Part shown: positions 22,274 through 29,401 of the stretch, piece by piece
How the letters are laid out: every line of letters starts with the position of its first letter
How positions within the stretch are numbered: the stretch's first letter is position 1
Origin: Ustilago trichophora
Taxonomy: Eukaryota; Basidiomycota; Ustilaginomycetes; Ustilaginales; Ustilaginaceae
Assembly (NCBI GenBank): GCA_900323505.1
Contig: OOIN01000001.1
Span: forward strand, 1,240,001-1,304,000
DNA length: 64,000 nucleotides
Direction: 5' to 3'
Program-made: the position numbers and the translations under genes
Notes under the pieces: model-generated
Seen by the model: only the letters and a program-made list of their open reading frames with translations
The model's database searches: none
Told to the model about the DNA's origin: nothing

Positions 22274-22398
22274 AAAAAGAGGAAAAATTCGTCATGAAGC
22301 CACCCTAGGTGGCTACCGAACCCACCCGGTGGCTTCGCAGGAAGCCAGCCAATTGGGGGTGCCTTCAAGGGTGGCTTTGTGATGGATTTTTCCTTTTT
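22274..22398. repeat. 125 bp foldback (MITE-like) element
   Basis: The left arm (22274-22308) and right arm (22366-22398) are imperfect inverted copies of about 33-35 bp; both read AAAAAG...GGAAAAATYC...AAGCCACCCT from the outside in. Inside lie two further small hairpins: AGCCACC-CTA-GGTGGCT, and TGGCTTC-GCAG-GAAGCCA near the centre. The whole segment could fold into one long stem. It carries no open frame with coding character. It could be a non-autonomous transposon remnant or a structured RNA. Confidence 0.6.
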
Positions 22399-22511
22399 CC
22401 ACAATGTGGTTGCGGTTGCAGGTGCCGCAATCTTCTTGCTTGCATGCTCCACAGAAGGTGTGATGCGTCATGCCCGGTTCAGATCCGTCCAAACGCGGGT
22501 CCATGTGCGGC

Positions 22512-22519
22512 TATATAAA
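22512..22519 (+). promoter_or_regulatory. TATA box of the MAPEG gene
   Basis: TATATAAA lies 84 bp upstream of the ATG at 22604, with a C/T-rich initiator-like stretch between them. Confidence 0.6.
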
Positions 22520-22603
22520 CATCGTGCGTCTGGTTGACGCTGCGGATCCATCCACCTTTACATCCATACATCCTTTTTTCTTTGATATCCCAACTCATTC
22601 AAC

Positions 22604-23186
22604 ATGTCGGTCTTTTCTGGATCTAGTGCGCTCCAAAGCGTCCCCAACTACTCGTTCTTTGCCATCCCCGCTGCGTGGCTGTTGGCCTTCTTGCCGCACC
22701 CTTATGCGGTTGCAGCATCCCAGGGACGTTTCAAGAACTCCTTGCCGCGTCAGATGCTGCACAATCTCATGGCCAAGAAGGATAAGACTGCTCTCGACAA
22801 GAAAATCATCAGGGCTGAGAGCACCCAGCTCAACGGATTTGAAAACTTGGGTCTCTTTGCCGCCGCTGTTGTCGCTGCAAACATCGCAAAGGTCCCCAAC
22901 CACCAGCTTAACCAGTTGACTGCTGCTTATTTGGCCAGTAGGGCTTTGTTCAACCTGTTAGTGCCCAATTTCCACCGTGAAACTGTAAAAAAAGTACAGG
23001 TTGAAGCGGAAGTAGACTTCTGACGCTTGGCTCTTGGGATTTTTCTTGGTATATGGGGCCTGTTTTGAAAGGCTCTACATCTTTGTCACTGAGGAGGCCA
23101 CCGCCAACCTTTGCAGTGCTTCGTTTGTTACCGGTGTCGGAATCATTTGGACACTGTTCATCAAGGCTGGTCTGCGCTCCATCTAA
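22604..23186 (+). CDS. MAPEG-family membrane protein
   Basis: Exons are 22604-22956 and 23072-23186 (intron 22957-23071, GTTAGT...AAAG, with CTGAC branch motif near 23020), giving 155 residues. Splicing turns FNLL into FNLLYIFVTEEATANL and continues the MAPEG fold to WTLFIKAGLRSI at the C terminus. Without splicing the frame would end in a short unrelated tail. The hallmarks are four hydrophobic segments, the RAESTQLNGFENLGLFAAAV helix pair and a basic loop after the first helix. MAPEG proteins are ER or outer-membrane glutathione-linked enzymes and related proteins; the substrate here is unknown. It is convergent with the dehydrogenase gene downstream. Confidence 0.9.
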
Positions 23187-23258
23187 AAGGTTGACTGTAC
23201 AATCTGGAAGAATTTCTTCCCACTTGCCAAGGCTGGAATCTCACAATCTGCGCTGTTC

Positions 23259-24389
23259 TCAGTGGCAAACAACCCTAAGAAAAATGAACCAAATCTGATT
23301 AAGATGGAGCTGAATCATTAGATAGTAGCAACGGCCTTGGCAATTGAGCATCTTTGTTGTGCCTTTGCCCTTCATATCCAGCATAAGCACCTCTGCGACC
23401 ACCTGACCAAGAACCGCATCGATGGCCCTGATCATCGCCTCTGCGGCCTCCTTCTCGCCCAGATGGAGCAACATCATCTGACCTGCCCAAATCATGCCCA
23501 CTGGATTTGCGATGCCTTTGCCCATGATATCCGGTGCTGAACCATGTACCGGTTTGAAGAGGCTCGGAAATTTCCCCTCGGGATTGATGTTTCCACTCAG
23601 CGCAATACCGATTGTGCCCGTCACTGCAGGACCCAAATCCGACAAGATATCACTGTGCAGGTTGGAACCTACAACGACGTCAAAGTAGCTCGGTTTTTGG
23701 ACAAAGTGTGCCGACAAAATGTCGATGTGGAACTGTTTGGTTTGCACCTCAGGGTAGTCTTGGGCCATGAGCTTGAAGCGAGAGTCCCAGTAAGGCATGT
23801 TGATTTTGATGCCGTTGCTCTTGGTTGCGCTGGTGAGCTTTTTGCATTTGGTCGTCTTTGCTAGGTCAAAGGCGTATTTGAGAATCCTGTCCACTCCGAT
23901 TCTGGTCATGATTGTTTCCTGGATAACAACTTCCTGCTCTGTACCTTCAAAGATCTTTCCTCCCACTTCAGAGTATTCACCTTTGGTATTCTCCCTTATG
24001 ATCCAAAAGTCGATCTCCCCAGGGTTCGCTAGCGGACTAGGTACACCTTTAACCAATCTACAAGGCCTCAAGTTGACGTACTGATCAAAGTGCCTCCGCA
24101 TCTGCAACAATGTTCCCCACAGCGTAACATGGTCCAGATGCCGATTGGGATCCCCTACAGCGCCAAAGTAGATTGCGTCAAACAGCGTCAAAACTTCAAC
24201 CCAGTTCTCCGGCATCATCTGCCCATGCTTGTTGAAATAGTCGCACAAGGCAAAGTCGAACGTGGTAAGATCGAGCTGGAAGCCAAAACGGCGAGATGCG
24301 GCTTTGAGGGATTGCAAGCCGCAAGGCATGACTTCTTGCCCAATGCCATCGCCGGGGATTACGGCAATTTTGTAGGTCTTGCCGCTCAT
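23259..24389 (-). CDS. Tartrate/isopropylmalate dehydrogenase-type oxidoreductase with an aberrant C terminus
   Basis: The open frame codes for 376 residues of the beta-decarboxylating dehydrogenase family, closest in feel to tartrate dehydrogenase/D-malate dehydrogenase (TtuC type). Evidence: start MSGKTYKIAVIPGDGIG, the GAVGDP motif, the basic substrate loop LRPCRLVKGV, WIIRENTKGEYSEVGG, the metal-binding DILSDLGPAVTG and the cofactor motif PVHGSAPDIMGKGIANP. These enzymes oxidise a 2-hydroxydicarboxylate with NAD and a divalent metal. Up to GKGTTK the protein is normal. Then the frame runs into an unnatural Cys/Tyr/Leu-rich tail, whereas an adjacent frame gives IAKAVATI and a stop at 23318-23320, a natural-looking end. 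A one-base net frameshift near 23340-23350 is therefore likely, from either decay or a sequence error. It diverges from the uL13m gene. Confidence 0.85.
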   Translation of the reverse strand: MSGKTYKIAVIPGDGIGQEVMPCGLQSLKAASRRFGFQLDLTTFDFALCDYFNKHGQMMPENWVEVLTLFDAIYFGAVGDPNRHLDHVTLWGTLLQMRRHFDQYVNLRPCRLVKGVPSPLANPGEIDFWIIRENTKGEYSEVGGKIFEGTEQEVVIQETIMTRIGVDRILKYAFDLAKTTKCKKLTSATKSNGIKINMPYWDSRFKLMAQDYPEVQTKQFHIDILSAHFVQKPSYFDVVVGSNLHSDILSDLGPAVTGTIGIALSGNINPEGKFPSLFKPVHGSAPDIMGKGIANPVGMIWAGQMMLLHLGEKEAAEAMIRAIDAVLGQVVAEVLMLDMKGKGTTKMLNCQGRCYYLMIQLHLNQIWFIFLRVVCH

Positions 24390-24873
24390 TGTGGAACAAT
24401 CTTGCTTTACAACGGGGAGAAATTTTTAGATGAGTGTGTGATGGTGGCAAGAATAGCCTTTAAGGGTATCTCCAAAGCCAATGATTGGGGATTGGGATTG
24501 AAGCAGGTCGAAGCAAGCCGTGGGACAGCATGCGTACATACAGTCAAGCTTGTGAATAGCTGGGAGTGGGGAAAAGCAGACCGTCTGTCCATGCAAGACC
24601 GTGCATCAGATCGCCGAAGAATTTGCCGATCCCTATTTTTCGATTCTTCATGTCGAATCGCCAAAAGTCACAGCAATTGGTCGACCGAAATCTCGGACCC
24701 GAGAAAAGTGGAAGAATTGGTGGAATTTTTTGGCTTGCTCATCCCGACACTGTCTTCCTCACCATCACCGCTATCAAAGACATCGAACTCGGTCGTCACT
24801 GGTCCAAACGAGATTCTTACTGCGCTGGTCACTCTCCCAATCAACTCGAGGTAGGAATAGGACCGTTCTCACC
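24390..24873. other. Divergent promoter of the dehydrogenase and uL13m genes
   Basis: 484 bp shared by two divergent start codons. A perfect CTCGG-AC-CCGAG-like inverted repeat lies at about 24693-24704. No other feature was found. Confidence 0.4.
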
Positions 24874-25475
24874 ATGTCACAATTCGTCGGAAACGTAAGT
24901 AGCACCCTTCACCCATCTCAGAAGCATGAAAGATCGGCGTGCTAACCCTGTTCTCGAACCGTCCTACCTGCAACATCGACAAACAACACCGCATATATCC
25001 CCAAATATCTTGTCGCACGCAGTCGACACTAGCCTTTGCACGAACATGGCACGCTGTCTCCGCCAAGGACCGCGTATTGGGTCCACTTGCCGTCAACATC
25101 GCCAAGTTGCTAATGGGCAAGCACAAGCCCATCTATGACCAATCCAAGGACCTCGGAGACTACGTTGTCGTTACCGATGCCAAGCAAGTTGTCGTGACGG
25201 GACGAAAAGCAGACCAGCGAGTATACCGTCATCACACCATGTTCCCCGGCGGATTGAAGGAGATCAAGTACAAGGAGATGATGGAGAAGCGACCCGAAGA
25301 GATCATCCGAAAGGCGGTCAGCGGCATGTTGCCCAAAAACACTTTGAGGGATAGGAGACTGGAGAGGTTGAAGATCTTCGATGGTGAGGAGCATCCGTAT
25401 GTTCAGAATGTCGTCAAGAGGTACGATTTGCAGCAGTCAAAGGTGGATGCGAGTCAGCCTGCGCCAAAGGCATGA
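24874..25475 (+). CDS. MRPL23: Mitochondrial 54S ribosomal protein uL13m
   Basis: Exons are 24874-24894 and 25023-25475 (intron 24895-25022, GTAAGT...CGCAG, CTAAC branch motif at 24941-24945), giving 157 residues. The first exon codes for only MSQFVGN; joined to exon 2 it reads MSQFVGN-STLAFARTWHAV, which matches the start of yeast Mrpl23 in pattern. The L13 core follows: LGPLAVNIAKLLMGKHKPIY, DCGDYVVV-like GDYVVVTDAKQVVVTGRK, and the KAVSGMLPKN signature. The protein belongs to the large subunit of the mitochondrial ribosome. Confidence 0.93.
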
Positions 25476-26103
25476 TGGGCCACATTCAAAGCACAGTATC
25501 GAGTCCGGAAGACTCGGTCAAGAAGCTGCGCCGACCTTGCAGAATAACATGCCTGCTCATAAGTATGCCCAAGGAAACCTGTCACAAGGAGTTACCTCGC
25601 CATAAGCCACTCTTCGCACCCCTTTTTCTCTTCAAACTTCCCTTTTGCCTACGGGCAATATGTACTTGTACCGTCCCAATCAAAATCAGCCACGCTGTAC
25701 ACTTCCCTACACCCACCTCTGATATCATTACCTGTCCAATACCTGATCCCCATCACTTCATTGAGCTTATTTCAGACGCAGAAGATAGAGCAGCCAGCAT
25801 GAGGTAAAGCGCAAAACCCGGATGTCGGCGAAATTTGGACGCTAATGAGAGAGAGAGAAAGGTGGAGCAAATTTCACGCCACGCTGAGTGAGAATTCGGT
25901 TGGACCCTGGCAAGGCGTTATTCAGCAGCCAAACATATACCTCCTCCTCAACTTGCCTTTTCATCGTTCCCATTGCACCGCTGCCACCCTCGAATCTACC
26001 CCAGAAGACTGCAGTAGGATATACAGGCAACGTCTTCTATTTGCAAGCTGCTACACACTCTGCTCCGATCGAAAAGACAATTGCAGAAGACATAGATTCA
26101 AAG
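25476..26103. other. Intergenic region
   Basis: This holds the 3' flank of uL13m and the promoter of the small mitochondrial-type gene. No gene was recognised. Confidence 0.4.
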
Positions 26104-26610
26104 ATGCTGGCAGCCCGAACCATAGCCTCCTCATCGCGCATACCTCTAGGTCGCAGTGCAAGAAGCGTGACAGCAAGACATTGTCGTCAGCTATCTAGCT
26201 CGACACAGACCCATTTGGCGTTGTTCAAGTGGCTCTCTGGCAAATTCTGCTCACCAGAATTCAGCCAAACATCATCCGTTTCGCCATCCACATCATCTTC
26301 GTCAGCATCCGCTACAGCATCCTCACCCTCTGAAACGACCACGCGCACAACGAGTTCAACGATCACCGCCAACTCCGCCGTCCCCATATCGCACATAACT
26401 ACGTCTCAAGCTGCACCTGCACCATCAGATCCAACAACAAAAGCAAACACCGAAGCGATAGTCCAAGGCAAAATGCTAGCCAGAGACCAAGAGCTGCTAA
26501 ACAAACTTCTAGATCGCGAAGGCGGATCTGCAGGAGTATCCATAGTCAACGGTCGCTATGAAGAAGGGTTAGGACCCGAGACGAAGAAGAACATGTTTAG
26601 GCTTATCTAG
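26104..26610 (+). CDS. Hypothetical small protein, probably mitochondrial
   Basis: A 168-residue frame. I chose ATG 26104 over the earlier in-frame ATG at 25888 because it opens a textbook import presequence: MLAARTIASSSRIPLGRSAR, with several Arg and no acids. A Ser/Thr-rich low-complexity middle (about 55-115) follows, then a conserved-looking C terminus (KMLARDQELLNKLLDREGG ... NGRYEEGLGPETKKNMFRLI). I do not recognise the family. The stop overlaps the 3' end of the opposing gene. Confidence 0.6.
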   Translation: MLAARTIASSSRIPLGRSARSVTARHCRQLSSSTQTHLALFKWLSGKFCSPEFSQTSSVSPSTSSSSASATASSPSETTTRTTSSTITANSAVPISHITTSQAAPAPSDPTTKANTEAIVQGKMLARDQELLNKLLDREGGSAGVSIVNGRYEEGLGPETKKNMFRLI

Positions 26611-26896
26611 CTCTGCTCGCTTCTTTGTCCACGTCCTCTCCGTACCATCGTGGGTTCTTGAACTTCGCTTTGATCTCGGGCGACAACCACGTCAGCTTGA
26701 AGGATTCGCATCGACCAAAAACTCCTGATAGATCTTTGTCTGGGATTAATTGGCTCCCTGATCGATTCACCAAGTCTTCTTCCCTGTTAGTCGTCTTGGC
26801 GTCACTTATCAGAACCGAATCAGACTTCAGGGCAAATCTTGAACACTCTTGGCTTCTCTCGCATCCATTGTTGATGCGGTTAATACTCCGGAGCAT
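26603..26896 (-). CDS. Hypothetical small protein, possibly partial
   Basis: A 97-residue frame from ATG 26896. The C-terminal half (KDLSGVFGRCESFKLTWLSP, then KFKNPRWYGEDVDKEA) has a natural composition, while the first residues are uncertain and an upstream exon cannot be excluded. Stop codon TAA at 26603-26605 and the last codons overlap the 3' end of the opposing gene by 8 bp. No family was recognised. The transposon inserted about 240 bp upstream of this ATG, so its promoter or an upstream exon may have been affected. Confidence 0.4.
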   Translation of the reverse strand: MLRSINRINNGCERSQECSRFALKSDSVLISDAKTTNREEDLVNRSGSQLIPDKDLSGVFGRCESFKLTWLSPEIKAKFKNPRWYGEDVDKEASRAR

Positions 26897-27137
26897 AGAC
26901 TTGATCAGCCTGCCGACAAGTAGGAGATTTGCTATTGCACAATCTCAACTATTCCTCGATGACCCAAAAGACTAGCCGCTCAAAACTCTTTCTCGATGTC
27001 ATTCTAGCCACACGAGCGCGACCTTGAACTGCAATCGCAGCAAAGACATCACATCTCACAAATCTTGATCAAACCCAAAGTATTCAGACTGACTGGCGCA
27101 AAAACATGTCTAATTATGCAGTGCGTACAAAGCATCA

Positions 27138-27139
27138 TA
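27138..27139. other. Left TA target-site duplication
   Basis: TA directly outside the left inverted repeat; the matching TA is at 29386-29387. Confidence 0.85.
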
Positions 27140-27181
27140 ACGTAATTACAGTAGTACCGACGCGGATGTAGTACCGACGCG
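27140..27181 (+). repeat. Left terminal inverted repeat, 42 bp
   Basis: It begins ACGTAATTACAGTAGTACC and is identical to the reverse complement of 29344-29385. It contains a 14 bp direct repeat, GTAGTACCGACGCG, at 27151-27164 and 27168-27181 (17 bp period), probably paired transposase binding sites. Confidence 0.95.
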
Positions 27182-27368
27182 CTGAGTCATTTCCGAGTCC
27201 CACCGAATCTGATGTCAGTACCCCCGTATGATCGCGTCTGTGTTTGTCCGAACCTTGCATGAGACCCACCATCCGACTTTCCGGAACCCTTCATCATCAT
27301 CGCATACACCATCAATACAACTCAATTCCATAATATAACCTTATTATACTGCTTTACTGGTCACCAGC

Positions 27369-29210
27369 ATGCCGCAACGCCCTTTCTCGAAGCGCTCTGT
27401 GGCCTTCCGAGCGGCATCAGCGGCTGATCGCGACACACGTGAGGTTCGGCTGCAGCGAGCATCTTTGGAGCTCGATAATGGACAGCATGACAGCATCCGA
27501 CAAGCCGCAGCAGCAAACAATGTTCCAGAAGCGAGCTTGCGCCACCGGAGGCAAGGCCGTCAGCCAAAAGTCCGGGCTCAGAACAACCAGCAACGCCTGA
27601 CTCCAACCGAAGAGTCGGGTTTGCTTGAGTTCATCCGGCGTCGTGCCTGCAGCGGCTTTGCCCTGACACCGGCGCTTCTCCGTGAGCATGCAAACAATGT
27701 CATCCATTCCGATCCTGCTCGTCGCCAAGCTCCAGACGTCACGCACACGTGGCTGCAGGCGTTCCTGCTTCGGCACCCGACAATTTGGTCCCATTGGTCT
27801 CGGTGCCTGGACAATGCCCGGCTTTCCGGAGCTACTGAGACTGTAATACAACAATGGTTCAATCGTTTGGCTGAGATCATGCGTGAGTATAATGTAGCAT
27901 CCACAAACATTTACAATATGGATGAAACAGGGTTCATGTTTGGTCAGGCCGGAAGCGAGCGGATCATTGTGCCTTCCGGCGAGCCGGCAGCTCGGTACAA
28001 GGCACAGCCAGGAACACGTGAGTTGGCAACTATAATCGAGTGCATCGGAAGCGGCGGTCAGGTACTATCGCCGCTTATCATCACCAAAGGCCGGGTCCAC
28101 ACAGTCGGAGAGCAGCGGCAAATGGAAGGTGTACCGGGTTCCTGGAGGTTTGCCAAGACCGACAATGGCTGGACATCACATGCACTCGGCCTCGAATGGC
28201 TCGAAACCATCTTCGAGCCAGAGACAAGGCCGTCGACGCCATCAACTTGGCGCTTGCTCATCATCGACGGCCACAAGTCTCACACCAGCGAGCTGTTCCT
28301 CGACCTTTGCTGGAACAGGAACATCATTCCGTTCCTGCTTCCAGCTCATGCAACCCACGTAATGCAACCCCTGGATGTGTCAATCTTTGGCCCACTCTCG
28401 GCTTCCGTCAAGCGTTTGATCTCGGACGCCGCGACCCACGTGAGCGACGTTGACAAGCCGATGTTTGTAACAATGTACGCCCAGGCACGAGAGAAGGTTC
28501 TGATGCAGGCACGAGCCCGGAAGGCCTTCTCCGACAGCGGAATCACACTTAATCCGAGTGCAAATAAGGTACTTGACCGACTACCTGGGTCAGGAACACA
28601 GCAACACCGACAGCCGCTGCAGGAACGTGCTGTACCAAATTCACGGACTGTATTCGAAACCACAGTCGCCGTACTAGCTCAGGAACAGGACCCACGTGAA
28701 GCCCGAAAGCTCGGTAACTCAATTTCACAAGCACACGCACAGACGGAAGCAGCACTTGCAGCTTCTCGGGTTGAAGTTGACCTCTTGCGATCGGAGCTGG
28801 AGCGAAGGAACAAAACGTCGACGAGGAGGGGCAAGAAGAGGAAGGATGGTGATCAGAGGGTATTAACACGGACAAAGATGATCACGAGGGCGGAGGCAGA
28901 GCAAAACTTAGTTGGAAAGGGAGCATACAAGGGTAGGAACACTCGAGAGGAGGAGGTGGTGGAGGAGGCCGAGGAGGCCGAGGCAGTTCCTGATGGCGAC
29001 AAAGCAGTTCCTGATGGCAACGAAGCACCTCATGATGGCGACGAAGGGCTCTTGGCATCACCAAGCATCTCTGCTACACCTGCAGAGCCAAATATCACCA
29101 ACAATATCGATCCTGAACTGTCTCTCGACGCCATCAATGATGATGACCTTGGTGGCTTTGGTTTCTTTGATATCATGCCAGTAGCAAGCTCATCACGCGT
29201 CCGACTTTGA
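27369..29210 (+). CDS. Pogo/Fot1-type transposase
   Basis: A 613-residue intact protein. An N-terminal psq-like HTH (about 40-65, IRQAAAANNVPEASLRHR) and a CENP-B-type HTH (about 75-140, ending WLQAFLLRHP) bind the inverted repeats. The DDE_1 catalytic domain shows the first Asp in IYNMDETGF, the second in LLIIDGHKSH and the third in MQPLDVSIFGPL, with 35 residues between the last two. A Lys/Arg-rich stretch (TSTRRGKKRKDG) could be a nuclear signal. The C-terminal acidic region holds a threefold 21 bp repeat (28983-29045, DGDK/DGNE/DGDE pattern). It catalyses cut-and-paste transposition at TA sites in the nucleus. Confidence 0.95.
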   Translation: MPQRPFSKRSVAFRAASAADRDTREVRLQRASLELDNGQHDSIRQAAAANNVPEASLRHRRQGRQPKVRAQNNQQRLTPTEESGLLEFIRRRACSGFALTPALLREHANNVIHSDPARRQAPDVTHTWLQAFLLRHPTIWSHWSRCLDNARLSGATETVIQQWFNRLAEIMREYNVASTNIYNMDETGFMFGQAGSERIIVPSGEPAARYKAQPGTRELATIIECIGSGGQVLSPLIITKGRVHTVGEQRQMEGVPGSWRFAKTDNGWTSHALGLEWLETIFEPETRPSTPSTWRLLIIDGHKSHTSELFLDLCWNRNIIPFLLPAHATHVMQPLDVSIFGPLSASVKRLISDAATHVSDVDKPMFVTMYAQAREKVLMQARARKAFSDSGITLNPSANKVLDRLPGSGTQQHRQPLQERAVPNSRTVFETTVAVLAQEQDPREARKLGNSISQAHAQTEAALAASRVEVDLLRSELERRNKTSTRRGKKRKDGDQRVLTRTKMITRAEAEQNLVGKGAYKGRNTREEEVVEEAEEAEAVPDGDKAVPDGNEAPHDGDEGLLASPSISATPAEPNITNNIDPELSLDAINDDDLGGFGFFDIMPVASSSRVRL

Positions 29211-29343
29211 TTCTGTTTAGCTCAACATGTATCATAGCATCTCAGGAACACACCATTGAAGTTTGACTCGGATTGATTCACAGACTGCTGAGATCACGAT
29301 CACGCCGAGTACTACCATCAGACTGAAAATTAAGCTCGGCGAA

Positions 29344-29385
29344 CGCGTCGGTACTACATCCGCGTCGGTACTACTGTAATTACGT
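29344..29385 (-). repeat. Right terminal inverted repeat, 42 bp
   Basis: Exact inverted copy of the left repeat, with the same internal 14 bp duplication, followed by TA at 29386-29387. Confidence 0.95.
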
Positions 29386-29401
29386 TACAAACTCCTCCAG
29401 C

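Larger units (their letters stand above)
22154..22603. other. tRNA / MAPEG intergenic region
   Basis: This holds a run of alternating TA near 22180-22188, the foldback element at 22274-22398 and the TATA box of the MAPEG gene. No coding sequence was found. Confidence 0.6.
27140..29385 (+). mobile_element. Complete pogo/Fot1-type DNA transposon (2,246 bp)
   Basis: The element is bounded by perfect 42 bp terminal inverted repeats and a TA duplication, and encodes one uninterrupted transposase. TA target, short perfect inverted repeats, two N-terminal HTH modules and a DDD-type catalytic core place it in the Tc1/mariner-pogo superfamily, Fot1-like branch. The intact frame and identical repeats suggest a recent insertion and possible activity. 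Confidence 0.95.
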
